From the IMG/VR virus record IMGVR_UViG_3300031823_000004, positions 1 to 64,000 of that record: DNA of 64,000 nucleotides; one strand, 5' to 3'. Made by a program: the position numbers and the translations under genes. Source of the stretch: a virus. The notes under the pieces are model-generated. The model had not been told where the DNA came from, did no database searches, and worked only from the letters and a program-made list of their open reading frames with translations. Each line of letters opens with the position of its first letter. Within the stretch, counting starts at the first letter, position 1. Below, one piece after another: positions 50,334-59,499 of this stretch.

Positions 50334-51218
50334 CTACAACTCCAGTTCCACGCACGTTTCCAGCGTGATATTCACGTCGATCGCAGCGATGGTGCCGTAT
50401 CCGGTGGTAATCGTCACTGGGAAAACCCCCTCCAGTACGAGCATGATCTCTGACCAGTAGAATACCGGCGCCTGTCCGGTCCATTCCTGGCTGCTGTCTC
50501 CGGAAACCGCCTGCCACTCGTGCCGTACGTTCTGGCCCACCACCCCGAACAGCGTCGCCTTCAGCGCGCGGAACGCAATCAGCAGCGTGTCACGATAAAA
50601 GTCGCGCTCGTCGGCGTTCTGGTCCAGCACACTGATCTGCCACACCCGCTTGGCCCAGCCCGGCAGGGTTGCCAGATTGTTGGTGTCCGGCACCAGTACG
50701 TCCTGGCCGATCGCGGTGTCGTTCTGCTGAAACAGCGCCAGGTTGACGACGACAAACGGTGTCGCTGGCCAGCCGCCCGCCGGACCTTTCGTCGTGACCT
50801 GCGCGGGCTCTATCGTCACACCGGGCGGCCTTGGCGCGTTGTCGCAGGCGGCCTGCATCAGGCGAATCAGAAGCTGTGTCATGCCGTCGGGCACGGTGAC
50901 GATCGCCGAGCCCGGCGTCACCGCGGCGGTCACCGTCGTGCCGGTGTTGTCGATCCCGGTCCAGGTGTACGAAACCGCGGGGTTCAGCGGCTGCGAAGAC
51001 GTCGACGGCCCGTCGCCAACGTCGACCCAGAACGGTAGCGGTGCCCCGGCATAGATTGTGGCACTGCTACTGTCCGAACCATTGCGAATAAGAGTGATAC
51101 TGGTCACACCTGATGCAGGTGCGAAATTACCTTGATCGGCGCCGTAGAGTTCTAGTAAAACGCTGCCGCCGATAGGCAGGGGCGCCAGAACGATCGGCGG
51201 GCCAGCGGAGCCGGACAC
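50334..51218 (-). CDS. Head-tail or tail structural protein
   Basis: 294 residues. Part of the continuous minus-strand virion operon between MCP and sheath. Includes VWQISVLDQNADERDFYRDTLLIAFRALKATLF, which looks like the alpha-beta face of tail terminator/neck proteins, but this is only a suggestion. Long Thr/Ser strands otherwise. Confidence 0.6.
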   Translation of the reverse strand: MSGSAGPPIVLAPLPIGGSVLLELYGADQGNFAPASGVTSITLIRNGSDSSSATIYAGAPLPFWVDVGDGPSTSSQPLNPAVSYTWTGIDNTGTTVTAAVTPGSAIVTVPDGMTQLLIRLMQAACDNAPRPPGVTIEPAQVTTKGPAGGWPATPFVVVNLALFQQNDTAIGQDVLVPDTNNLATLPGWAKRVWQISVLDQNADERDFYRDTLLIAFRALKATLFGVVGQNVRHEWQAVSGDSSQEWTGQAPVFYWSEIMLVLEGVFPVTITTGYGTIAAIDVNITLETCVELEL

Positions 51219-51222
51219 CGGG

Positions 51223-51765
51223 TCATCCCTCCGCTATCGCGCGCCTGGCGATCGTCGCCAGGGCCATTGCTGGTGCATACGGCATCATCGGCGGGATGAT
51301 CCATGAGTCGGCAGGCGAGTTCGGGCCGAACGACGCGAAGCCGCTGGACGTGTTGGCGCGCAGTTCCGCCCACATGGAGGACTTCAGCGAAGCAGGTCCG
51401 GACCCAACACGCCGCAACCCGGTCGCCCTCAGATGCTCGACCGAACCGACCGGGCGGTGCATCGGGATCGCACGATTGCGGAGCGAGGCGACCGTCTTCA
51501 TGTCGAACGACCGGTGTCCGGTTTCGAGTACTGCTGCCTCCGGCGCAAGCTCCTCGTCGGCCAGGATCGCGATGGTTGCCGGTCCGCGCTGCTCCAGCCG
51601 CAGCGACGAGGCGTACTTGCCGGACGGGTAGATCAGACGCTTGCCGTTCAGCGCCGTGTGCCCGAGCGCGAAGTCGAGCCACATGACAAAAATCTCGACG
51701 CCGATCTGCGTAATCGTCTCGGGCGGCAGGTTCGTCCGGATGATGTAGGAGAAACCGGTTTTCAC
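51223..51765 (-). CDS. Neck/head completion-type structural protein
   Basis: 180 residues. Sequence such as EIFVMWLDFALGHTALNGKR, then KYASSLRLEQRGPATIAILAD and WAELRANTSSGFASFGPNSP fits small phage neck or minor virion proteins. No firm family. Its gene abuts both neighbours without a gap. Confidence 0.58.
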   Translation of the reverse strand: MKTGFSYIIRTNLPPETITQIGVEIFVMWLDFALGHTALNGKRLIYPSGKYASSLRLEQRGPATIAILADEELAPEAAVLETGHRSFDMKTVASLRNRAIPMHRPVGSVEHLRATGLRRVGSGPASLKSSMWAELRANTSSGFASFGPNSPADSWIIPPMMPYAPAMALATIARRAIAEG

Positions 51766-52635
51766 CTAGATGGAGCCGATCAGTGTTGGGGCTGTGGCCA
51801 GCGTGCCCGTCATCTGCGCACTGCCCGCTGCCTGCGGCTCCAGCCCGCGCTGACGGGTCCAGAAATCGAGCGCCTGGAGCCGGAACCGCCGCGGCTCATT
51901 GACCGTGCCGCCGCCCAGTGGGCGGATATGCGGCAGGCCGCCGGCGACGCGGAACGCCACGTACACGGGCGCGGCCAGGAACTCCACCATGTAATTCGTC
52001 CCGGGCGGATAGCCGGTGATCGCCACCGTAGCGCCGGACACCGTATAGCCCGACACGAGATCGACGTTCCCGCTCGACGGATCCCAGACCGTCACCGCCC
52101 CGGACGGCGCTATTGCAAGGTTCTGCTGAAAAGGCAGGTTCTGCTTTATGCCGACCTGCAACACCGCCGTGTAGCGCGTCTGCATATCGACCGGTACAAA
52201 GCGGTCGTCGACAGAGGCGTACGTCCAGCATTGCGTCGGCTGGTTCGGATCGCCGACCGCGAAATTCGGATTGGCGTATGGGATGGTGATCGACGGCTCC
52301 GTACTCTGGAATGTGCCGTACTCCTCGTTGAACCGCGTGCCGGGTTCGTCCGACGTCGGCGCCCGGTGGATGAACTCCAGGTACATCGGCATCGGCGGGC
52401 CGGGCGCGTCCCAGTAGACCCCCACACCGGAGCATTTGGTGCAGGACCGCTGGGGTGACCCTAGCTGCGGCAGCCGCCCGGCCGCTCCACCGCCCGCGTA
52501 AACGCAGGGGCAGGTATGGCTCCTCGCCCACGACACGCGCTGGGCGTTCGCCGCGATCAGCGCGTCGAAGTTCTGCGATGGCATGGAGCGCATCGTTGTC
52601 GGCAGCGCAGGGCAGGGCAGGATCACACCGGGCAT
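51766..52635 (-). CDS. Structural protein with a cysteine cluster
   Basis: 289 residues if ATG 52635 is used; ATG 52581 would begin at MPSQNFDALIAAN. A C-x-C/CxxC set (SHTCPCVYAGGG, then RSCTKCSGVGVYWD) may bind zinc. It is followed by a strand-rich body with YANPNFAVGDPNQPTQCWTY. This kind of C4 element plus body appears in some phage neck proteins. Function inferred from operon position. Confidence 0.62.
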   Translation of the reverse strand: MPGVILPCPALPTTMRSMPSQNFDALIAANAQRVSWARSHTCPCVYAGGGAAGRLPQLGSPQRSCTKCSGVGVYWDAPGPPMPMYLEFIHRAPTSDEPGTRFNEEYGTFQSTEPSITIPYANPNFAVGDPNQPTQCWTYASVDDRFVPVDMQTRYTAVLQVGIKQNLPFQQNLAIAPSGAVTVWDPSSGNVDLVSGYTVSGATVAITGYPPGTNYMVEFLAAPVYVAFRVAGGLPHIRPLGGGTVNEPRRFRLQALDFWTRQRGLEPQAAGSAQMTGTLATAPTLIGSI

Positions 52636-52641
52636 TGCGGC

Positions 52642-53634
52642 CTACAGGATGTTCATGGCGAAGCCGCCGCACATCTGCTTGGCTCGCCGGGTCAGCCGAT
52701 CCACCACTAACTCCTGCTGGGCGATTGCGCCAGCGAAGGCGCCCTTCGGATCGAATTTCATCTCCTGCATCAGGCCGTCCGCCTGGAGGCGCGTCGAGAC
52801 GGCACCGTAGTTGACGGAAAGCTGCATGATCCCCAGCGCCGTCGTAGCCGTTTTGGCGAGCACAAGCTGCCGCATGAATTTCCAGTTGGCCTGATAGTCC
52901 GCCGCGGTCAGACCAGCGGTGTACTGGAACCACATGCCACCAGGCACGTTCTCCGAAAATCCCAGAAAGGCCAGTTGCAAAGCGAACAGCGGCAGCATTT
53001 GCACGTCTGTCGCCGGCACGAACCGCACCAGGCCGCGTTCCGAATCCTCCACAACCCACGTCTGGGGCATCCGGAAGTACTCGTTCAGCAGCGGATAGAT
53101 GAACGCCATGTTTTTCGTGCCATTGGCGTTCGTGGCATTGATGATGCCGGTCGGATCGACAACATCCACGCCTTTCACCGGCCGCCAGCGCATCCGCTGG
53201 TACAGCCATCCGGCATCACGGGCGCGGTCAAAGAAAAAGTCGTACGCCGCTTCCTGAAAGTCGTAGTCGACCCCAAGCTGCTGGTAGTTGTATTTCGTGA
53301 CCAGCCCTAAAAGCTGTGTCGCCTGCTGCGATTTGGCTGGCGGTGCGGCAATCCACGTCTGGCATAGCTTGATATTGGTGTCGTTCTCGATCTCGTCCTC
53401 GGCATAGCGGATCCATTCGGTGATGGACGGGTCGTCGATCGGAACCGGCGGATTGCCGTACATCTGGATAGGAACCTGAAGATAGGTCCGGAGATCGTTC
53501 GGTTGCAGCCCGGTTTTGGTCGAAGCACCGGAAGAGAAATTGATGATGGTCGGCGCCTGACCGGACACCGCGGTGTTCCAGTTCCACAGTGCCTTGGTAG
53601 GAATCGGAACATAGGTATTCGGGTTGTCCGACAC
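52642..53634 (-). CDS. Virion connector/neck protein
   Basis: 330 residues from a GTG start. TEWIRYAEDEIENDTNIKLC, then NENYLYQRMRWRPVKG-like and PLLNEYFRMPQTWVVEDSER sequence, and helices LQADGLMQEMKFDPKGAFAGA. Consistent with head-tail connector-type proteins in the MCP-to-sheath segment. No named family. Confidence 0.6.
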   Translation of the reverse strand: MSDNPNTYVPIPTKALWNWNTAVSGQAPTIINFSSGASTKTGLQPNDLRTYLQVPIQMYGNPPVPIDDPSITEWIRYAEDEIENDTNIKLCQTWIAAPPAKSQQATQLLGLVTKYNYQQLGVDYDFQEAAYDFFFDRARDAGWLYQRMRWRPVKGVDVVDPTGIINATNANGTKNMAFIYPLLNEYFRMPQTWVVEDSERGLVRFVPATDVQMLPLFALQLAFLGFSENVPGGMWFQYTAGLTAADYQANWKFMRQLVLAKTATTALGIMQLSVNYGAVSTRLQADGLMQEMKFDPKGAFAGAIAQQELVVDRLTRRAKQMCGGFAMNIL

Positions 53635-53997
53635 TTAGCCCGATCTCCCCTGTGCTTCGCGCAGGCGTTTCCGCCAGCCGGGCGTATGCGGGATCCTCTG
53701 GGCAACCCGTTCGGCGCTCTCCTGCGGCGTCTCCGGCTTGTCGTCGTCATCGTCGTCAGCCGATGCTGTCGCTGGTGCCGCAACTGGTGTTGCAGCCACC
53801 GTGCCGAACGCCTCCAGCAGCGCTTCCGGCTCGCCGCGCAGCGCCGCTACCTGTCCTTCATTCAGGGCGTCCGTCACGTAGTCGCCGTTCGGCACCCAGC
53901 GGAACGGCACACCGACAACCTCACCACCGACAGCGTGGCGGTGCCGCCAGGCAGTCCAGATACGACCATTGCGGCGCAGGCGAGCGGTGAACGTCAT
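53635..53997 (-). CDS. Hypothetical protein with acidic stretch
   Basis: 120 residues. The N-terminus is strand-rich (MTFTARLRRNGRIWTAWRHR). An Asp run in ASADDDDDDKPETPQ and a basic C-terminus (PGWRKRLREAQG) are distinctive. Just downstream of a small protein below the MCP gene; possibly an assembly or decoration factor. Confidence 0.6.
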   Translation of the reverse strand: MTFTARLRRNGRIWTAWRHRHAVGGEVVGVPFRWVPNGDYVTDALNEGQVAALRGEPEALLEAFGTVAATPVAAPATASADDDDDDKPETPQESAERVAQRIPHTPGWRKRLREAQGRSG

Positions 53998-53998
53998 G

Positions 53999-54253
53999 TC
54001 AGTTGTACAGCAGAGTGAAAACCGAGTTCGGTATGATGGTTATCGAACCATCGGCGTCCTGGATTACCCAGTCCGTCGCGTTCGCTTTTTCCGTACCGGA
54101 TCTGGACGGCACATGCAGCGTGCCATCACCCGGCGAGTGAAGCGCCAGGCGCTTCGCCCAGATCGGAAGGGTCGAGGCCGCGGCTGTCAAAAGGCCGCCG
54201 GACCACTGGAAAGCGTCTATCGAGACGCCGCCTTTTTGCGTGTGCGTTGCCAT
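53999..54253 (-). CDS. Small hypothetical protein downstream of MCP
   Basis: 84 residues; the last part (DGSITIIPNSVFTLLYN) is strand-like. It starts after the MCP terminator, so its transcript must come from read-through or a separate promoter, and it may be expressed at a lower level. Confidence 0.6.
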   Translation of the reverse strand: MATHTQKGGVSIDAFQWSGGLLTAAASTLPIWAKRLALHSPGDGTLHVPSRSGTEKANATDWVIQDADGSITIIPNSVFTLLYN

Positions 54254-54296
54254 AGCTTCAGGTTACTCCCTTCCGGACAGGTTGTCATTGCAGGCC

Positions 54297-54336
54297 GCCA
54301 AAACGAAAACGCCCCCGAACTGCTTCGGGGGCGTTT
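54297..54336 (-). terminator. Strong rho-independent terminator downstream of the capsid gene
   Basis: A perfect 13-bp inverted repeat AAACGCCCCCGAA (54307-54319) with TTCGGGGGCGTTT (54324-54336) and a 4-nt loop. On the minus strand it is followed by TTTTCGTTTT. It follows the MCP stop by about 20 bases and separates high capsid expression from downstream genes. Confidence 0.85.
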
Positions 54337-54354
54337 GACTTGAGTCCCCGGCGA

Positions 54355-56355
54355 TCAGGCGTTCGCGCCGAGAGCGTTCCATACCGGGCTGTCCGGAAGG
54401 AAGTTGCGGATAACCGCGTGGAATTTCGGGATTCTATTCCGGATTGCGCCGATCGACGCAACGCACCACGGCATGTACAGGTTGGCCGCGAACAGATTGA
54501 TGCGGGTCAGCGGCAGCAGGTAGCGATAGTCGAGCGCGTCGTCTTCGGTGCGCATGTCCAGCAGGTAGATGTTCTCGCCACCCGGGATCGAATAGTTGAA
54601 GTCGACGAACGTGACGGTTCCTGAACCGCTCGCCAGCACCGAACCGACATACCGCACCGCGGTCGGCGAGTTGGCGCCTGACGCGAAGCCCGATGCGCCG
54701 CTGCGGAACACGCGGTAAGCGTAGGCGTCGGCCGCCGCCGGACCGCCGATGCTGACCACAACCGCGCCAGATGACGTGATACCGGAACCAGGCGCATAGA
54801 TGCCGGAAGCGCCCGCCGACCACGTCAGGGTCGACTCGTTCATGTTCACGTCGGTCGAAGCGACACCGTAGTAGTACTTGGTCGTCGCTCCGGTGTACAC
54901 GCCACCTGCGACACCCCAGTTGCTGCCGGAATAGGCCGCACCGGAAGCCGCCACGAGCACGCCGGATGGCGGTGTCGGGTTGGTGGTCGTGGTGGGCGTG
55001 GTGCCGTTTGCGCGCACCTGCCCCTGCGCGGGAATGTCTCGCGCGGTGATGACGATATCAAGCGGGAACTGGATCGGGCCGAGACGCGTGCGCATGCCCT
55101 GCAAGTCGCCATCGACCACGATGCCGCGGCGATCGGCGAACTCGGCATTGACCAGGTTGTTCAGCAGCGTCGTCACCAGCGACTGCAATGCACCGTTGGT
55201 CGCCGGGGTCATGAAGGCGTGCGTGATGCGGCCGTACTTGGTCCATGAAGCGACGTTTGCCGCCACTTCATAGATCATGTTGTACAGGGTCTGCGACAGC
55301 GACCAGCCCTGCGCGGACGCATTATTCGTGTAGAACGCCTGGTAATCGAAAATGTTGCCGCTTGGCGTGGTGTAGAAAATACCGGCGAACTGGTTCGGGA
55401 AGACGTTCGGATTGCCCTGGAAACACATCCAGTCGGCAGTCTGGAGCACGGTCAGCGCGCTGTTGGCGTTTTCCTGCTCGTTCACCGATACGAAATTGTT
55501 CTGCGCCATCAAAGCCAGGGTAACAGCGCGCCCGTCCAGCATCAGCTTCAGGTTGATCGACTGGAGCGAGTAGATACCGGCGTTGGTCGCAAGCGTGCCG
55601 GTTTGCACGTTGGAAAAGCCGGACGTCGCCGAACCCGGCAGCGCACCGCCCGGATCGTCGATGTAGGCGAAGTAGTCGACCACCTGGTACGCCGGGCTTT
55701 TCGGCAGCGACTGGTACAGCGTGAAGCTGTCCGGCCGCACCGTGCCACGGGCAATGCGCGTGTCGAGCGACACATAGCCCAGCGACTGGCCGCCTGTGAT
55801 CGACGTGAAGTTGGTCGCCGTGCCGACATCGAGCACCGCCTTGGCGATCGGGTCGGCCTTGGCCAGTTCGATGACGTCGATCTCGCGCAACGGACCGCGG
55901 CTTGAACCTTCGGTCGGTCCGGGTGCGTTGGTCTGGTACCAGCGTGCCGAATCACGCCATACCTTGGCAAAGGCCTGTTCCGGCGCGGCCGCCTTGTGCA
56001 GCGCCTCGCGCGCCGTCGCGCCATTGAACATGATCGGGTTGCCAGGACCGAAACTGATCGGCACCTCGACGCCCATCGCCACGCCCATGAACATCGGCGC
56101 GAGCGGCGCAAGCGGGCTGTTCGCCGGCGGCAGCGACTGTTCGAACTGCACCAGCGCCTTGGTGGCGCGGTGCATCCGCACCTCTGCCGGTACGTCGGCG
56201 TCGATGATCTGCGGCTCGACGTACTCGTTCGCCGGGCGCCGCACGATCGGATGGGGCGGAACGACCGGTGGCTTGCCGTTTTGGGTCAGCGCGGATCCAG
56301 CGAGAAGGCCGGTAGGCGGGACGCCTGGCGTGCCGGTTTCAATGGATTGGGACAT
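54355..56355 (-). CDS. Major capsid protein with an inserted Ig-like domain
   Basis: 666 residues. The position (protease, scaffold, this gene, terminator), size and regular strands fit an HK97-fold major capsid protein of large myoviruses. From about residue 440 to 605 an insertion with SGVLVAASGAAYSGSNWGVA, YYYGVASTDVNMNES and AYRVFRSGASGF looks Ig/fibronectin-like and probably decorates the capsid surface. The C-terminal core resumes at YLLPLTRINLFAANLYMPW. No upstream promoter was found, so it probably depends on the capsid operon. Confidence 0.8.
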   Translation of the reverse strand: MSQSIETGTPGVPPTGLLAGSALTQNGKPPVVPPHPIVRRPANEYVEPQIIDADVPAEVRMHRATKALVQFEQSLPPANSPLAPLAPMFMGVAMGVEVPISFGPGNPIMFNGATAREALHKAAAPEQAFAKVWRDSARWYQTNAPGPTEGSSRGPLREIDVIELAKADPIAKAVLDVGTATNFTSITGGQSLGYVSLDTRIARGTVRPDSFTLYQSLPKSPAYQVVDYFAYIDDPGGALPGSATSGFSNVQTGTLATNAGIYSLQSINLKLMLDGRAVTLALMAQNNFVSVNEQENANSALTVLQTADWMCFQGNPNVFPNQFAGIFYTTPSGNIFDYQAFYTNNASAQGWSLSQTLYNMIYEVAANVASWTKYGRITHAFMTPATNGALQSLVTTLLNNLVNAEFADRRGIVVDGDLQGMRTRLGPIQFPLDIVITARDIPAQGQVRANGTTPTTTTNPTPPSGVLVAASGAAYSGSNWGVAGGVYTGATTKYYYGVASTDVNMNESTLTWSAGASGIYAPGSGITSSGAVVVSIGGPAAADAYAYRVFRSGASGFASGANSPTAVRYVGSVLASGSGTVTFVDFNYSIPGGENIYLLDMRTEDDALDYRYLLPLTRINLFAANLYMPWCVASIGAIRNRIPKFHAVIRNFLPDSPVWNALGANA

Positions 56356-56383
56356 CGTCTCTGGTGTTCCTTCTCTCGGGCCG

Positions 56384-57937
56384 TTACGCCGCCTTGGCCT
56401 TCAGGATTGCCTGCACCGGCTCCGGGCATCCCGCGATGGCCGCATTAACCGTGACTTCCGGAATGCCGGGGATGCGCGTCGTCTGCAACGCGTCCATCGC
56501 CTTGTCGCGCTGCGCCGCCGTAATGTGGCGAGCCTCGGCCAGTTCGTTGATTTTCTGGGCCTTCGACTCGAAGGTGACGACTTCCCCCTTGAACAAGTCG
56601 GTCACCGGCGGCATCGTGTTGTTCGGGTTGCGGCTCTGGCCGCCGACCATGCGCATGACTTCTTCGACACGCGCGGTCAGCAAGGCTTGTCCGGACAGCG
56701 ACGCCTTGACGGCCTCGGCCATCGCGTCCATCGCCTTTTGCACGTCCGCCGCCACTGGCGCCGTGCCAGTTGCGCCACCGGTCGCCGTCGCCGCCGTGCT
56801 GTCGCCGGTCGCCGCCGTGCTGTCGCCGGACGTTGCCGCTGGTGCCGTCGCCGTCTTGCCAAGCGGCCACTTGTCCTGATTCTTGGCCTTGGCTTCCTTG
56901 GCCGCTTTGGAGACAGATTCGAGACGCGCCTCGATCGCCTTCATGCTCAGGCCGACCTTGCCCTCGCGCAGTGCCTTGGCGACCGCGGCATGCGTCCGCG
57001 CCTTGGCCAGACGCCGCATGCCCATGTTGTACTGGCGCACACCAGCGTTCGGCTGGCCGTCCGCCATCGCATCGGCCGCGGCCTTGAACGCTCCACGGGC
57101 GAGACGGGTCAGCCCCTTGGCAATCAGGCGCTCGCGCGCCGCAGCCTTGCCAACAGCCTTTTTCGCCTCGTCCTCGTCTTCCTCGCCTTCCTCTTCAAGC
57201 TCGTTGGTGATCTCGATCTCGGTACCACCACCGGACTCTTCCTGCTCGGCCTCTTCGTCCTCGTCCTCTTCCTCGTCAGCGTTGCCCGACTCACTGTCCT
57301 TGTTGGATTCGGACTCACCCTTGGCCTTGGAGACAGCCTTGACCACCTCCGGAATAGCCTTGGCGATGGCACCCGGAAGCGCCTTGGCAACGGCTGCCGA
57401 CACCGCGGCCTCGATCGCCGCCTTGTCGATCGCCACCGGCTCCGCAGTGCTAAGGGACAGCACCATCAGGTCGATCCGGTCATTGATCGCCTTCGCGGTG
57501 CTGAACAGCGACTTCAGCGCCGCACCATGCGCGCGCAGCTTTGCACCCAGCATTTCGGTCGCGCGCTGCACACCGCGCTGCGGCGTATGCCGCGAGTACT
57601 CGCGCTCCATGCGCTCGGCGCCGCCACCAGCAGCATCCTGCTGCGGACCGACGTTGACGCTGCCGCCCGGTACCGAACTTTCCGGACCATGCGCATTCAC
57701 CAGCCTGGCATGATCGTCCTGCGGCCCATCCCACAGATCCTCGACGATCGGCACGGTGCCCTGATCGTCGCCGGTGAACATCATGTGGTTTTCCGACTTG
57801 CCGATCTCCACGCTGGCGGACACCGCCGCATCGGCAATCAGCGTCTCACGTTCGGCCTTGGTCATGTGCGGCCATGCGGCAGCAAGGGCCTTGCTGATGC
57901 GGGAAACGAACGTGGGCTTAGTGTCAGCGTTGGCCAT
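56384..57937 (-). CDS. Internal-start scaffold protein
   Basis: Same frame and stop as the larger gene, but ATG 57937 has a near-perfect AGGAGG four bases upstream, better than that of the long form. Product of 517 residues (MANADTKPTFVSRISKALAA at the N-terminus), helical and charged, with the acidic block and a C-terminal part PVTDLFKGEVVTFESKAQ. The nested arrangement resembles lambda C/Nu3, where a scaffold is made from an internal start inside a longer gene. Confidence 0.72.
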   Translation of the reverse strand: MANADTKPTFVSRISKALAAAWPHMTKAERETLIADAAVSASVEIGKSENHMMFTGDDQGTVPIVEDLWDGPQDDHARLVNAHGPESSVPGGSVNVGPQQDAAGGGAERMEREYSRHTPQRGVQRATEMLGAKLRAHGAALKSLFSTAKAINDRIDLMVLSLSTAEPVAIDKAAIEAAVSAAVAKALPGAIAKAIPEVVKAVSKAKGESESNKDSESGNADEEEDEDEEAEQEESGGGTEIEITNELEEEGEEDEDEAKKAVGKAAARERLIAKGLTRLARGAFKAAADAMADGQPNAGVRQYNMGMRRLAKARTHAAVAKALREGKVGLSMKAIEARLESVSKAAKEAKAKNQDKWPLGKTATAPAATSGDSTAATGDSTAATATGGATGTAPVAADVQKAMDAMAEAVKASLSGQALLTARVEEVMRMVGGQSRNPNNTMPPVTDLFKGEVVTFESKAQKINELAEARHITAAQRDKAMDALQTTRIPGIPEVTVNAAIAGCPEPVQAILKAKAA

Positions 57938-58639
57938 GAAACCTCCTGAAGCGTACGGTTCTGCCTTCGGCAGACCCTTACCTGAAGCGCTTACCCCCGA
58001 CCCGGCCTCGCCCAGTAGCCCGGATCGGCATTCGCACGGAGTATCTGTCGCGCAACAGACATGCTCCAATGCCGCTACAGCGTCCGTACGGACGGCTTTT
58101 GCAACCAGTGCGCATTTTGTATCGCCCTGGCGCAACCAGTACAGGAACTCCGAAAACGTCATCCGTACAACCGCACCGGCCCGCTCCCGGCCACGCCCAT
58201 CGGAAAATGCTGCCAGATAGGTGTCGCGAACCGCCTCGCGGTGGGGAAAGCCGAGGAAAACCTTATGCTCGTCGAAGGCCTTCGTGTCCGCGTCCACCTG
58301 GTCAATAGCCCAGACCGGCAGCTTTGATGCGGCATGTGCTTCCGGGCCTACGTACACGTCCACCTGGTCGCCGTCAGCCCCGGTCGTCTCCTTAACGTAG
58401 CCGTAGTGGCACGGCATGACGACAGACCACGGCTTGCCGCCGGGCCCGATCCCGCTGCGCGTACGGCCCTTCGGTGTTTCGATCGTCACCGGCAGGCCGC
58501 CCACCAGGGCATGCGCCTTTTTGTAATTGCCCGCCCGCGCCTGTTCGGGCGTCGGATCCCAGGCACGATTGACCGCCCGGTCGAGATCGCCAGGTGCCGC
58601 CACTTCGATCGGATTGTCGCGATGGCCGGGATGGCTCAC
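56384..58639 (-). CDS. Pyrophosphatase-like (InPase) domain fused to capsid scaffold
   Basis: 751 residues from a GTG overlapping the protease stop (GTGA). Residues about 35-185 form the inorganic pyrophosphatase-like domain of phage polyvalent proteins: SGIGPGGKPWSVVMPCHYGY, GADGDQVDVYVGP, WAIDQVDADTKAFDEHKVFL. From residue 235 a second protein follows, rich in Lys/Ala/Glu with an acidic block (DEEEDEDEEAEQEE), typical of scaffolding. A second start with AGGAGG lies at its head. Between protease and MCP, it should act in procapsid assembly; what the pyrophosphatase part does there is unclear. Confidence 0.78.
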   Translation of the reverse strand: MSHPGHRDNPIEVAAPGDLDRAVNRAWDPTPEQARAGNYKKAHALVGGLPVTIETPKGRTRSGIGPGGKPWSVVMPCHYGYVKETTGADGDQVDVYVGPEAHAASKLPVWAIDQVDADTKAFDEHKVFLGFPHREAVRDTYLAAFSDGRGRERAGAVVRMTFSEFLYWLRQGDTKCALVAKAVRTDAVAALEHVCCATDTPCECRSGLLGEAGSGVSASGKGLPKAEPYASGGFMANADTKPTFVSRISKALAAAWPHMTKAERETLIADAAVSASVEIGKSENHMMFTGDDQGTVPIVEDLWDGPQDDHARLVNAHGPESSVPGGSVNVGPQQDAAGGGAERMEREYSRHTPQRGVQRATEMLGAKLRAHGAALKSLFSTAKAINDRIDLMVLSLSTAEPVAIDKAAIEAAVSAAVAKALPGAIAKAIPEVVKAVSKAKGESESNKDSESGNADEEEDEDEEAEQEESGGGTEIEITNELEEEGEEDEDEAKKAVGKAAARERLIAKGLTRLARGAFKAAADAMADGQPNAGVRQYNMGMRRLAKARTHAAVAKALREGKVGLSMKAIEARLESVSKAAKEAKAKNQDKWPLGKTATAPAATSGDSTAATGDSTAATATGGATGTAPVAADVQKAMDAMAEAVKASLSGQALLTARVEEVMRMVGGQSRNPNNTMPPVTDLFKGEVVTFESKAQKINELAEARHITAAQRDKAMDALQTTRIPGIPEVTVNAAIAGCPEPVQAILKAKAA

Positions 58640-59499
58640 TGAAGTACGCCGTCCGGTGTGCGCTGGAACGTCCGCCCTATCGCCTTTTCCATGTTGCGCC
58701 GGTGCATCATGGCATGCGCCATAACGTCAGCCATCCCAGCCGGGTAACCGCGGCACTTTTCAAAATGACTGCGGTAGCCGTGCAGGCTCGGGTACTCCTG
58801 CGCACGGCAGCCCGGGCAGTCAGCCGCCGCGTACACGTCGGCCATCGTCTGGGGTACTGCCAGGATCGCCGACAGCGGCGGCCCGTGCGGCTCGGCCTTG
58901 GCAAGGTCCGCCAGATAGGCCTTGGCCGTGACGATCCGCGCCGGGGATGTGAGTGCTGTGTTTTTCGGTGTACGGGTGAACGCCAGCCCCGTCCATTCGA
59001 TCGACTTGATAACGAAACGCGTCGCCGCGGAGCCCGGGCACTCCCCCTTGGTGCAGTCGTCCAGGTCCATAGGAAAGCCGTAGATCGACGAGTACCAAAG
59101 GACCGGCGGGTCTCGCCGCAGGCTGTCCCATAGCTCGTCAGCGTGGCCTGGAACCCCGTCGAGCGACTTGCTGATCTCCCCCTTGACGAACGTACGGCCA
59201 CCGGGCGCGGCAGTAACCTCCAGCGGCCGCCCGACGATCCACGACGCCGGATTGGCGATCGGTGGGATCATCCGGTGACCCAGATCGGACCGGTGCTCGA
59301 TATCGAAGTGACCGTACCGGACGAAATTGTCGGCCGCGTCCAGCAACGCTTTCTGCAATACAATATCGCCGTCCAGGTCTTTTTCCTCGGTTGAACTCTC
59401 TACCGAGACGATACGCCGACCGTCGCTGTCAGGCGCGTACGCTTTGACCAGCGCGGGAAAGCGCGCGACGATGGCGCGATCAAGCAGGTCCAGTTCCAT
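58636..59499 (-). CDS. Capsid maturation protease (prohead protease)
   Basis: 287 residues from ATG 59499; TTG 59592 would extend it. The core VSVESSTEEKDLDGDIVLQK, FVRYGHFDIEHRSDLGH and NPASWIVGRPLEV fits prohead serine proteases, with H in DIEH as candidate catalytic histidine. A C-terminal zinc-type CxxC...H...C (CPGCRAQEYPSLHGYRSHFE) is an addition. Immediately upstream of the scaffold by GTGA, the typical gene order for head maturation. Confidence 0.75.
   Translation of the reverse strand: MELDLLDRAIVARFPALVKAYAPDSDGRRIVSVESSTEEKDLDGDIVLQKALLDAADNFVRYGHFDIEHRSDLGHRMIPPIANPASWIVGRPLEVTAAPGGRTFVKGEISKSLDGVPGHADELWDSLRRDPPVLWYSSIYGFPMDLDDCTKGECPGSAATRFVIKSIEWTGLAFTRTPKNTALTSPARIVTAKAYLADLAKAEPHGPPLSAILAVPQTMADVYAAADCPGCRAQEYPSLHGYRSHFEKCRGYPAGMADVMAHAMMHRRNMEKAIGRTFQRTPDGVLQ

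Noticed and set aside
49456-50517. Long version of the fibre-type protein with an extended N-terminus
   Set aside because: The extra part reads as shadow of the overlapping upstream gene; ATG 50319 has a good ribosome site and starts at the conserved MAITGYN.
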